A DNA stretch of 64,000 bases, from assembly GCA_947178505.1 (NCBI GenBank), contig CAMWYR010000004.1, forward strand, positions 27,771 through 91,770. Reading direction: 5' to 3'. Every line of letters starts with the position of its first letter. Positions within the stretch are counted from its first letter, which is position 1. Positions 50,940-59,667 of this stretch are shown here, piece by piece. Source of the DNA: an uncultured Muribaculaceae bacterium (GTDB taxonomy: Bacteria; Bacteroidota; Bacteroidia; Bacteroidales; Muribaculaceae). The notes under the pieces were generated by a model. It saw nothing but the letters and a program-made list of their open reading frames with translations, made no database searches and had not been told where the DNA came from. The translations under genes and the position numbers were made by a program.

Positions 50940-52238
50940 ATGACACAAGGTAACGATTCCATTCCGAACAGGCGGGGACTGCTTGCGCTTTCCCCGGCTT
51001 TTGTATTTCTTATTCTATATGTAGTGGTGTCGTTGGTGATAGGCGATTTTTATGTAATGCCTATCACAGTGGCGCTGCTCGCAGCCTCCGTTTGGGGTAT
51101 AATAATTACACGAGGTCTACCGCTCGGCGGCCGAATCGAAGCCTTTTCAAAGGCTGCGGCCCACTCGAATATCCTCTATATGGTGTGGATATTCGTGCTG
51201 GCCGGTAGTTTCGCAGCCCTCGCAAAGGGCATAGGCGCAATCGACGCAACCGTCGCACTTACGCTTAATTTCTTCCCGGCCTCGTTCCTGCTTCCAGCTA
51301 TTTTTGCAGCCGCCTGTTTCATTTCAATGTCTATCGGTACGTCAGTCGGTACGGTTGTGGCTCTCGTTCCCTTGATCGTCGAACTGGCGCACACCGGCGG
51401 AGCCAACATTCCGCTCTATGTCGCCACAGCTTTAGGAGGAGCATTCTTCGGCGACAACCTGTCGTTCATTTCCGACACGACCATTGCTGCCACGCGAACG
51501 CAGGGTTGCAACATGGCCGATAAATTCAATGCCAATTTCCGCATAGTGCTTCCCGCCGCCCTCATTACACTCGCACTCTACATCATGCTTGGCCATGAAG
51601 TGGAGATGACCGCGCCTGCATCCGACAATCCCTGGTGGCTCGTTATCCCTTATCTCGTAATCATAGTCGTGGCGCTCTGCGGTATCAACGTCACAGTCGT
51701 GCTCCTTCTCGGCATTGTCTGCTCCATGCTACTCGGACTCTTCCGTGGCGTCGGACTCTTGGACCAATGCCGCCTTATGGGCGAGGGAATTGACTCTATG
51801 GGCAATCTCATCATCATAACTCTGCTTGCCTCAGGCATGCTCGGTCTCATTAAGAATAACGGCGGAATCGACTATCTACTGCAGCGGCTCACACGTAACA
51901 TTCACGGAAGCCGCGGAGCACAGGGCTGTATTGCGGTGCTCGTCGGTCTCGTCAACCTATGCACGGCCAACAATACCGTGGCCATCCTTACAGTCGGCTC
52001 CATCTCAAAAAACATCTCCACTCAGTATGGAATTGCCCCCAGAAAGACCGCCTCGCTGCTCGATACGGCCTCCTGCATCGTGCAGTGTCTGATTCCCTAC
52101 GGAGCACAGACTCTCCTTGCAACCGGTCTTGCAGGTATCTCACCGGCTTCCCCCTGGCCATATCTATACTATCCCTGGGCGCTAACGGTATGCCTCATCA
52201 TTTCGATAATCGTCAAGTCGAGGAAGAATGCTGCGTAA
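50940..52238 (+). CDS. NhaC-family Na+/H+ antiporter
   Basis: A 432-aa inner-membrane carrier with about 11-12 helices. Family signatures are FISMSIGTSVGTVVALVPL, LGGAFFGDNLSFISDTTIAATRTQG (helix and loop that carry ion-binding Asp/Asn), and CTANNTVAILTVGSISKNIS. It should exchange Na+ (or an organic anion such as malate-lactate in some relatives) for H+. The start is ATG 50940. The nitroreductase gene follows 55 bp downstream of its stop. Confidence 0.9.
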   Translation: MTQGNDSIPNRRGLLALSPAFVFLILYVVVSLVIGDFYVMPITVALLAASVWGIIITRGLPLGGRIEAFSKAAAHSNILYMVWIFVLAGSFAALAKGIGAIDATVALTLNFFPASFLLPAIFAAACFISMSIGTSVGTVVALVPLIVELAHTGGANIPLYVATALGGAFFGDNLSFISDTTIAATRTQGCNMADKFNANFRIVLPAALITLALYIMLGHEVEMTAPASDNPWWLVIPYLVIIVVALCGINVTVVLLLGIVCSMLLGLFRGVGLLDQCRLMGEGIDSMGNLIIITLLASGMLGLIKNNGGIDYLLQRLTRNIHGSRGAQGCIAVLVGLVNLCTANNTVAILTVGSISKNISTQYGIAPRKTASLLDTASCIVQCLIPYGAQTLLATGLAGISPASPWPYLYYPWALTVCLIISIIVKSRKNAA

Positions 52239-52293
52239 GTGGGCCCGAAATCTACTGATAATTATATATTGTATCCTACTTAATCTCAATATC

Positions 52294-52881
52294 ATGATTG
52301 ACTACAACGAACTCAAAGAACTTTTGAAATCCAACCGTTCATACCGGCGATTTGACAACTCGCGCCCGATTTCCGAGGACATTCTTCGCAAACTTGTGGA
52401 GCTGACGCGTTACTGCGCCTCTGGGCGAAATCTTCAACCGCTGCGTTACAGAATAGTCACCTCGCGCGAGGAGTGCGACGCACTTTATCCGGCTTTGAAA
52501 TGGGCCGGATATTATGAAGACTGGGATGGTCCGGTCCCTTCTGAGCGCCCCGTAGCATATCTGGTACAGTGTATTGATACGAAGCTTACAAACGATTGCC
52601 TTTGCGATGATGGTATCCAGCTGGAGGCAATCACGCTGGGTGCAGCCACCTTCGGCATCCATGGGGTAATTATTAAGGCGTTCAACGCGGCGCAGGTTGC
52701 CGCCGCGCTGAATTTACCGGAAACCTACAAACCGAGATATGTGCTCCCGTTAGGCTATCCTGCTGAGGAGGTGAAGTTGGAGGACACCGACGGTACTTCG
52801 CATGCTGATATCCGTTATCACCGTGATGAGGCAGGAGTCCACTATGTCCCGAAGCGGCCCCTTTCCGAACTCATCATATAA
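52294..52881 (+). CDS. nitroreductase-family FMN protein
   Basis: A 195-aa flavoprotein. The family start IDYNELKELLKSNRSYRRFD contains the FMN-phosphate-binding Arg-Ser-x-Arg-Arg, followed by TRYCASGRNLQPLRYRIV and the dimer helix ITLGAATFGIHGVIIKAF. ATG 52294 is preferred over the frame's earlier start at 52228, which overlaps nhaC and adds no family sequence. The physiological substrate is unknown. Confidence 0.88.
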   Translation: MIDYNELKELLKSNRSYRRFDNSRPISEDILRKLVELTRYCASGRNLQPLRYRIVTSREECDALYPALKWAGYYEDWDGPVPSERPVAYLVQCIDTKLTNDCLCDDGIQLEAITLGAATFGIHGVIIKAFNAAQVAAALNLPETYKPRYVLPLGYPAEEVKLEDTDGTSHADIRYHRDEAGVHYVPKRPLSELII

Positions 52882-52978
52882 TGAGCCGCAGATCCACTTT
52901 TGAGATTGAATCTTCTCAGCCAACAGAAGAATAAGGGGAAATCTACTCCCGGCAATTAACAGTACTTCATTCATACGT

Positions 52979-55294
52979 ATGGAAAATACTAAAGATACCA
53001 TGGAAGCGGCACAACGTGCGCTCGAAAGACATTATGGTTACTCCACATTCCGCAGGGGTCAGAAGGAAGTTATTGAAAACGTACTTGAGGGCCGAGATAC
53101 GGTGGTGCTCATGCCCACCGGCGGAGGCAAGTCGCTCTGTTTTCAGATCCCAGCGCTTGTGTTGGAAGGATGTTGCGTAGTCATATCTCCGCTGATTGCA
53201 CTGATGCACGACCAGGTTGAGGCTCTGAAGGCTAACGGAATTCCGGCAGCCGCCATCAATTCCATGCGTCAGGAAAGCGAGAACTGGAAAGTATATGAGG
53301 ATGCGGCTCAAGGAAAGGTCAAGCTCCTTTACATATCACCCGAGCGGACTCTCTCCGATATCGAGATTATACGCAGCAAGGTGCCGGTGAGTATGTTTGC
53401 CATCGACGAGGCCCATTGTATCTCACAATGGGGCCACGATTTCCGCCCCGTATATACTGAACTCGGAAAAATAAAGACACAATGGCCGAATCTCCCCGTT
53501 ATCGCGCTTACAGCCACGGCCGACCGTCTGACACGCGATGATATTGCAAAAGAACTTAATCTGAATGATCCGTTCGTCTACGTCGGGTCGTTCGACCGTC
53601 CCAACCTTTCGCTGAGGGTGGTGCAGGGGGCGCGTCAGTCGGATAGAGTGACCACCATTACGGATCTGATAAATACCTATCCCCGGGGCTGCGGCATCGT
53701 ATACTGCCTAAGCCGTAAGAAAACCGAGAAGATGGCGGATCTGCTCCGGACCTCCGGCTATATGGTGGGGTGTTATCACGCGGGTCTGCCTGCAGAGGAG
53801 CGAGAAAGAGTACAGCGGGAATTCGTCACGGGTAAGCTCCAGGCGATCTGTGCTACGGTGGCATTTGGAATGGGTATCGACAAGAGCAATATCCGATGGG
53901 TGGTGCATAATAATATCCCCGGAAATATCGAGAGTTACTATCAGGAGATTGGCCGTGCCGGGCGTGACGGATTGCCGGCAGAGACTATCCTTTTCTATTC
54001 CTACGGTGATATTCTCACTCGCCGCGCTTTTGTGGAGGAATCGGGGCAGAAGGAGATAAATGAGAATAAGCTCGAATTCATTCAGAGATATGCGGAGGCG
54101 TCAGTGTGCAGACGCCGTATCCTGCTGAGCTATTTCAGTGAGGAAATGGACCATGACTGCGGCAATTGTGACAACTGTGTTAATCCGCGTCCGAAGTTTG
54201 ATGGAACGATACTTGCGCAAAAAGCGCTGAGTGCCGTGATCCGCACTAATTCTTCGGAGGCTATCGGAGTTATCATCGAACTTCTCCGCGGCATGCGTAG
54301 TGCGGCGATCCTACGAAAAGGTTATGATCAGCTCCGCACTTTCGGCGTGGGGCATGATCTGCGTGCTGATGAATGGCATGCCTACATCCTTCAGATGATT
54401 CAGCTTGGCTTGCTCGAGGTGGAATATGATAATAATTTCCATCTGCGTCCCACGCCGTTCGGCATGAAGATTGTGAAGGGACAGGGCAGTATCGAACTGG
54501 CTCAGTATTACGCTCCGGCTTATGCGAGAGCTCGTGCAAGACAATCAGCGTCCTGCAAGGAGGAAAAACCGGTTGTAAGCCTTACACCGGAACAGCGCAT
54601 CACGCAGGATCTAAAGGAACTGCGTGCGCGGCTCGCGGCAGACGCAAATCTTGCTGATTATATGGTGCTCTCCGACGCAAGCATCGCGCAGATTGCCGAA
54701 AAGAAACCGGAGGATATCATCGCGCTGTCGCAGATCGAAGGTATCAATTTAGTGAAACTGAACACATATTTCAAAGATTTCATCACAACAATTCGTCGTG
54801 CGCTCGGTCTGTCGCGCAAGTTGCCGGAGAAGACAAGCCATGTCCTTAGCTGGATAATATTCAACTCCGGCGTTTCCATCCGCGACCTTATCGAGATGCG
54901 CGGGCTTAAGGTGAGCACGGTCCTGAGTCATCTCGTGTTCTGTTTCAACCAGGGACGCCCGGTTGATTTCAAGCGGGTTCTGGATCCGGCTCACTTCAAG
55001 CTGATAACAGAACGACTCGCTGAAATAGATCCCTTCGTGAATTCACCGGATGCTGATTATCGAGCTCTCCTTGCTGATCTGACAGCAGAACTGAAGGAAT
55101 CTCACAACATTCAGGAATATGAAATGGATTTCACGCGAAGTCTGAGGCGCTCGCTGGAATTGGTGAACGGTGAGTACGTGTTGCGTGCCGACGATGAAGG
55201 TGTGGGTAGCACAGCATCCTCTGCCTGCATTGCCGAGCCGGAGGAAGCCTATGGCTCTCTGGTGGAGATCGATGAGGATGTGCTGGAGTTCTGA
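52979..55294 (+). CDS. recQ: ATP-dependent DNA helicase RecQ
   Basis: A 771-aa 3'-5' helicase for recombination repair. It has motif 0 (FRRGQKEVI), Walker A PTGGGKS (46-52), the DEAH box in FAIDEAHCISQWGHDFRP, QEIGRAGRDG, a zinc-binding region with four Cys (VCRRRI then DCGNCDNC), an RQC winged helix, one HRDC domain (LKELRARLAAD) and a further C-terminal helix-turn-helix (GVSIRDLIEMRGLKVSTVLSH) as in longer RecQ forms. Its last 46 bp overlap the convergent mscS-like gene. Confidence 0.95.
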   Translation: MENTKDTMEAAQRALERHYGYSTFRRGQKEVIENVLEGRDTVVLMPTGGGKSLCFQIPALVLEGCCVVISPLIALMHDQVEALKANGIPAAAINSMRQESENWKVYEDAAQGKVKLLYISPERTLSDIEIIRSKVPVSMFAIDEAHCISQWGHDFRPVYTELGKIKTQWPNLPVIALTATADRLTRDDIAKELNLNDPFVYVGSFDRPNLSLRVVQGARQSDRVTTITDLINTYPRGCGIVYCLSRKKTEKMADLLRTSGYMVGCYHAGLPAEERERVQREFVTGKLQAICATVAFGMGIDKSNIRWVVHNNIPGNIESYYQEIGRAGRDGLPAETILFYSYGDILTRRAFVEESGQKEINENKLEFIQRYAEASVCRRRILLSYFSEEMDHDCGNCDNCVNPRPKFDGTILAQKALSAVIRTNSSEAIGVIIELLRGMRSAAILRKGYDQLRTFGVGHDLRADEWHAYILQMIQLGLLEVEYDNNFHLRPTPFGMKIVKGQGSIELAQYYAPAYARARARQSASCKEEKPVVSLTPEQRITQDLKELRARLAADANLADYMVLSDASIAQIAEKKPEDIIALSQIEGINLVKLNTYFKDFITTIRRALGLSRKLPEKTSHVLSWIIFNSGVSIRDLIEMRGLKVSTVLSHLVFCFNQGRPVDFKRVLDPAHFKLITERLAEIDPFVNSPDADYRALLADLTAELKESHNIQEYEMDFTRSLRRSLELVNGEYVLRADDEGVGSTASSACIAEPEEAYGSLVEIDEDVLEF

Positions 55295-56508
55295 TTGATT
55301 GGTAAATTGCAGGTAAGGGCGAGAATGTCTGAGCCGGATGGCGATTGGAATATATGAAGTCCGAACGCCGGGGCCGCTGCAAATAAATAGTCGAAAATGT
55401 CTGATTGTAGGTGCTCGAATTCCACCCATCTCACTTCCTTGAGGAAAAAGTAGAATTCGAGGGGGAGGCCGTTAGGGGTGGATTCCAACTGACGAACCAT
55501 CAGATAGGTGTCGGTCTTCACCTTCGGATGCTTTCTCAGCCACTTCTCCATGGCGTCTCTGAATACCTTGAGATTTGAAGTTGGGGTGTCGGCACTATAT
55601 CCGGATTCGACAAGGCCCGAATCCTCCAGTTTTAAAAGGTCTGCATTATCCAGGAGTCTTACGCTTTTAAGGTCGATGAGGATGGAGCGGCATACTCTGC
55701 GTGCGCCGCTCCGTCGCATGGCCTGGTAATTCTGGAATGATTCCGAAACGAGGCTGTAAGGTGGTATGGTCGTTACAGAGTTATCCCAGTTGCGCACCTT
55801 TACGGTGGTGAGGGAAATATCGATCACTTCACCGTTGGCGTTATGTTTAGATACGATGATCCAGTCGCCTTTTTTGAGCATCTTATTGGCGGTGAGCTGC
55901 ACGGATGCCACAAGACCCATAATCGTATCTTTAAACACAAGCATGAGGATAGCGGCGGAAGCGCCGAGAGCCGTGAGGATGGCGACAGGAGATTTGCCAA
56001 TTATCAGGCTTAATCCTATTATGACACCGATGCCGATAATGATCAGCTTCACCATCTGAAAGATTCCTTTCACTGCGAATGGCCGAAACCGGTTGCGTTT
56101 TGAAAAGGCATGGAGAAGATTGTCAAGGAAGGTGTTTACGGCATAAATCGTCACCGCAATGATGTAGAATGATGCTATAAGATGGAGGCTTGCTGAAAAT
56201 GCTCCTTGATTTACGAAACAATGCGGGAAGAGCCACTCCGCAATAAGCGCCGGGGGCAGAAGGGAGATGCTCCGTAACAATTGTTTGGTTATTAGATCAT
56301 CATCCCAGTCAGTCTCCGTTTTCTCTACCACAACTGCAACCAGACGAAGCACAAGAATGCTAAGATAATAGCCTGCCACGCAGATTATGCAACATGCAAG
56401 AAGCAGAAGTCCCGTTATCAACTTTCCGTCCAACGGATAGGAAAGGACTTCCGACAGCCAGATTCTCGTCGCCTCAAAGAAGCGGGTAGTTTCACTTATA
56501 TATTCCAT
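55249..56508 (-). CDS. MscS-family mechanosensitive channel (YbdG-like)
   Basis: A 419-aa inner-membrane channel. Several N-terminal helices precede the pore helix (SPVAILTALGASAAILMLVFKDTIMGLVASVQL, split by the conserved FKD turn), then the MscS beta domain (KKGDWIIV, GEVIDISLTTVKVRNWDNSVTTIPPY). Size and the Trp-Asp-Asn loop resemble E. coli YbdG of the miniconductance class. ATG 56508 is favoured over the start at 56544. A TAACTTTG box lies at 56549-56542 (minus), 34 nt upstream of this start. Confidence 0.92.
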   Translation of the reverse strand: MEYISETTRFFEATRIWLSEVLSYPLDGKLITGLLLLACCIICVAGYYLSILVLRLVAVVVEKTETDWDDDLITKQLLRSISLLPPALIAEWLFPHCFVNQGAFSASLHLIASFYIIAVTIYAVNTFLDNLLHAFSKRNRFRPFAVKGIFQMVKLIIIGIGVIIGLSLIIGKSPVAILTALGASAAILMLVFKDTIMGLVASVQLTANKMLKKGDWIIVSKHNANGEVIDISLTTVKVRNWDNSVTTIPPYSLVSESFQNYQAMRRSGARRVCRSILIDLKSVRLLDNADLLKLEDSGLVESGYSADTPTSNLKVFRDAMEKWLRKHPKVKTDTYLMVRQLESTPNGLPLEFYFFLKEVRWVEFEHLQSDIFDYLFAAAPAFGLHIFQSPSGSDILALTCNLPINQNSSTSSSISTREP

Positions 56509-56724
56509 TAAGGATTTGCAGTTGGTTAACACTACGAGATGCAAAGTTAATTAAAGATTAGTGAATGAAAAGAAAAAGTTGGTAAAAAATCAAAAGCAGT
56601 ACGAAACATAAGGGTGGAGTCAATGTTTAGATTATGTACCCGGGGTCGATACGAGGAGGATTTATCAATTCCGTGCCCGGGAGCATTCTATGAACTATAA
56701 AAAACTTAATAATAATTAATTACT

Positions 56725-57291
56725 ATGGAAACAATCATCAACACACGTATCCCGGAGTTTAAGGTTGAAGCCTTTCACGACGGAAAATTCGAAACAGTAA
56801 CCGACAAGGACGTGCTCGGAAAGTGGGCTGTCTTTTTCTTCTATCCCGCCGACTTTACATTCGTATGTCCGACAGAGCTCGTAGACCTTTCCGAGAAATA
56901 TGATAAGCTCAAATCAATGGGCGTGGAGGTTTATTCAGTAAGTTGCGACACTCACTACGTGCATAAGGCATGGCATGATGCTTCTGAGAGCATACGCAAG
57001 ATCAATTATCCTATGCTTGCTGACCCCAAGGGCCTTCTCGCCCGCGCATTCGGCGTTATGGATGAAGAGAGCGGTCTGGCTTATCGCGGCACCTTCGTGG
57101 CTGATCCTGAAGGTCTTATCAAGCTTGTGGAGATTCAGGACAACAGTATTGGCCGTAATGCCGACGAACTTCTCCGTAAGGTAGAGGCTGCGCAGTTTGT
57201 TGCCGCTCACCCCGGCGAGGTTTGCCCCGCAAAGTGGAAAGAGGGTGCTTCCACTCTGAAGCCTTCGATTGATCTCGTAGGTAAAATCTAA
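56725..57291 (+). CDS. ahpC: alkyl hydroperoxide reductase, peroxidase subunit
   Basis: A 188-aa typical 2-Cys peroxiredoxin. The peroxidatic Cys48 sits in FTFVCPTEL and the resolving Cys167 in EVCPAKWKEG. GRNADELLRKVEAAQ is also characteristic. It reduces H2O2 and organic peroxides, with AhpF, encoded next, as its reductase. ATG 56725 follows an A/T-rich leader. I could not find a TAnnTTTG promoter; oxidative-stress control is likely but not visible. Confidence 0.97.
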   Translation: METIINTRIPEFKVEAFHDGKFETVTDKDVLGKWAVFFFYPADFTFVCPTELVDLSEKYDKLKSMGVEVYSVSCDTHYVHKAWHDASESIRKINYPMLADPKGLLARAFGVMDEESGLAYRGTFVADPEGLIKLVEIQDNSIGRNADELLRKVEAAQFVAAHPGEVCPAKWKEGASTLKPSIDLVGKI

Positions 57292-57341
57292 AAGTCCTAT
57301 GCAAAATATATTCTGATCTCTTACCACAGATGAACCAAAAG

Positions 57342-57387
57342 TGTGGAGAAGGAAGGGTCTTTTTTACTCTTATTCTCCACATTTTTT
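57342..57387 (+). terminator. terminator-like hairpin between ahpC and ahpF
   Basis: TGTGGAGAA (57342-57350) pairs with TTCTCCACA (57373-57381), followed by six T. It lies inside the ahpCF unit and would let only part of the transcripts reach ahpF. Confidence 0.8.
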
Positions 57388-57430
57388 AATTCAGAAATGC
57401 GCTTGATCTGCAATTTTAAAAGGAGTAAAT

Positions 57431-59002
57431 ATGAAAATAGATAAAGAAATAATCGATCAGCTGGAAAACATCTTTGCTAATCTCGACACGGCGATTCTTT
57501 TCGTTGTGCAGGGAAGTCCGGAAGATCAGAACCGAAAGGAAATGCAAGAGTTCGTGGATGATTTCGCATCCTCATCAGCTAATTTTTCCGTGAAGATTGA
57601 AGATTCTCCGACTGAGGAAGAAGCGCCTGTTCTCGCAATCTGGAAGGACGGCATACCGACTGGAGTTACTTTCGCAGGCATTCCTACGGGTCATGAATTC
57701 TCCACGCTTATTCTGGCGGTGCTTAACGCCGCCGGCCAGGGAAAGAATCTTCCTGACCAGATATTGGAACGCAGGATCAAGGCAATCACCGGTCCGGTGC
57801 AGATTCTCACGTTCGTGTCCCTTACATGTTCGATATGTCCGGATGTAGCGCAGGCATTGAATCTCATAGCATTGCTCAACCCCGGAATCACCAATGCCGT
57901 TATTGACGGCGGCGTCGCTCCTGAAATGGTGAAATCCTATAATATAAATGGAGTGCCTACTGTCTATGCCAACGGCGAACTTTTTAACGTAGGTCAGGCT
58001 ACGCTCGGTGAACTCGTTGGTAAACTTGAGCAAATGTTCGGTTCGACACTTGATAATGGGGTAGAGGATAACACTCCGCTCGGTTTCGATGTGATCGTGG
58101 CAGGAGGTGGGCCTGCCGGTGCGGCTTCAGCCATCTATCTTGCCCGTAAGGGTCTCAACGTAGCGGTTGTGGCCGGTCGTATCGGTGGCCAGGTGAAGGA
58201 CACAAGCGAGATTGAAAATCTTATTTCCGTTCCTTCTACCACCGGAACAGCTCTTGCCTCCGACATCTTGCGCCATCTGAATGGCTATCAGATCGGCGTT
58301 TTCGACAACCGCCGTATCGTTTCCGTATCCCTTGATGGCGACCTCAAGACTATCAAGGTAGACAGTGGCGAGGTGTTCCAGGCTCCGCGGGTTGTGATAG
58401 CCACCGGTGCAAGTTGGCGTAAGCTCAGTGTGCCCGGAGAAGAGGATTATCTCGGCAAGGGCGTAGCTTTCTGCACTCATTGCGACGGACCGTTCTATCG
58501 CGGTAAAAGAGTCGCTGTCGTAGGCGGTGGTAATTCGGGTATAGAGGCAGCTATTGATCTGGCAGCCATCTGTGAACACGTAGATGTGTTTGAATTCCTC
58601 GATACGCTCAAGGCCGACGAGGTATTGCGCGATAAGCTCAAGACTTTCGATAACGTTGATGTGCATCTTTCTACTTCAATCCTGGAAGTGAAGGGGAATG
58701 GTACGAATGTTACAGGCGTAGTTGCGAAAGAGCGTGAAACGGGTGAGACGAAGGAATATCCCGTGTCAGGCGTATTTGCTCAGATAGGTCTCACTCCCAA
58801 CTCTCAACCGTTTGAAGGGCAGGTAGTGATTAACAAGCGTGGTGAGATCGAGACCGATTCACTCGGACGCACTTCCAAGAAGAATGTATACGCAGCCGGT
58901 GATGTCACCGATAGTGTCTACAAACAGATCGTTATCGCTATGGGCGACGGCGCTAAGGCTGCGCTCACTCTTGTGGACGACCGTATGCGTTCGCCTCTAT
59001 AA
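57431..59002 (+). CDS. ahpF: alkyl hydroperoxide reductase, flavoprotein subunit
   Basis: A 523-aa reductase of AhpC. The N-terminal double-thioredoxin fold has the active CSIC (133-136) in place of the CHNC of E. coli. The thioredoxin-reductase-like part has a FAD motif GGGPAGAASA (225-234), CTHC (348-351) and an NAD(P) motif VGGGNSGIEA (364-373), ending YAAGDVTDSVYKQIVIAMGDG. Electrons pass from NADH by FAD and both disulfides to AhpC. It is 139 bp after ahpC with a terminator-like hairpin between. Confidence 0.96.
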   Translation: MKIDKEIIDQLENIFANLDTAILFVVQGSPEDQNRKEMQEFVDDFASSSANFSVKIEDSPTEEEAPVLAIWKDGIPTGVTFAGIPTGHEFSTLILAVLNAAGQGKNLPDQILERRIKAITGPVQILTFVSLTCSICPDVAQALNLIALLNPGITNAVIDGGVAPEMVKSYNINGVPTVYANGELFNVGQATLGELVGKLEQMFGSTLDNGVEDNTPLGFDVIVAGGGPAGAASAIYLARKGLNVAVVAGRIGGQVKDTSEIENLISVPSTTGTALASDILRHLNGYQIGVFDNRRIVSVSLDGDLKTIKVDSGEVFQAPRVVIATGASWRKLSVPGEEDYLGKGVAFCTHCDGPFYRGKRVAVVGGGNSGIEAAIDLAAICEHVDVFEFLDTLKADEVLRDKLKTFDNVDVHLSTSILEVKGNGTNVTGVVAKERETGETKEYPVSGVFAQIGLTPNSQPFEGQVVINKRGEIETDSLGRTSKKNVYAAGDVTDSVYKQIVIAMGDGAKAALTLVDDRMRSPL

Positions 59003-59152
59003 GTTGGATGTATAAGGGAATCTGAAATCGTCGGAAATTGATAGGAGACACAAAACATTTTCTCCCGTTAATGCGTTAAAATAGTGAAAGAAGTGATAAA
59101 AAATCTAACTTAAACTTCTCAGAAATTGTAAACTATAAAAATCACACAAATT

Positions 59153-59524
59153 ATGTTTAAGGAAATTTTAATCGCCGGTTGCGGCGGTTTCGTAGGAACA
59201 GCAGGTCGTTATCTCGTAGGTAAATGGTCAGGGGGGATGTATCATGGCTCATTCCCGTTAGGTACGTTCCTCGTGAATGTGATCGGCTGTTTTATCATCG
59301 GTCTTTTCTTCGGACTTCTTGAAAATGCCAAAGTCATGACTCCGCAGGAGAATGTGCTCCTTATTACAGGATTTTGTGGCGGTTTCACTACGTTCTCTTC
59401 TTTTGCTGACGACATGTGGGTGCTCGGTCAGAAAGGTGACTGGATGACTTTCGGCGTTTATCTCGCTGCCAGCGTAATTATCGGTATTCTCTGTGTTTGG
59501 GCAGGTCGCGCCATCATCAGATAA
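59153..59524 (+). CDS. crcB: fluoride exporter CrcB/Fluc
   Basis: A 123-aa small membrane protein with four helices. Signatures are GGFVGTAGRYLVG, GTFLVNVIGCFIIGLFFGL and GFCGGFTTFSSFA, the last including the Phe box and the Ser/Thr track of Fluc channels. It lets fluoride leave the cell as a dual-topology dimer. No fluoride riboswitch is evident in the 150 bp upstream. A strong terminator follows. Confidence 0.95.
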   Translation: MFKEILIAGCGGFVGTAGRYLVGKWSGGMYHGSFPLGTFLVNVIGCFIIGLFFGLLENAKVMTPQENVLLITGFCGGFTTFSSFADDMWVLGQKGDWMTFGVYLAASVIIGILCVWAGRAIIR

Positions 59525-59548
59525 TCCTTATTTATAGAAAATAAAAAG

Positions 59549-59585
59549 GTTCAGCACGGCTTTCGGTTGTGCTGAACTTTTTTTG
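59549..59585 (+). terminator. rho-independent terminator after crcB
   Basis: GTTCAGCAC (59549-59557) and GTGCTGAAC (59569-59577) form a perfect 9-bp stem followed by seven or more T. Confidence 0.92.
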
Positions 59586-59667
59586 AGGGTATGACTAAAA
59601 TTTTTCCTCTATGTTCGGGTTGCGTCTGCCCGTTCATAGAGGGAAAAATTGGGGGGACAAGGTCCGG

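Noticed and set aside
59003..59152. Fluoride riboswitch upstream of crcB
   Set aside because: I looked for the conserved GGCGAUGG-type start and pseudoknot pairing and saw neither; the leader is short and AT-rich.
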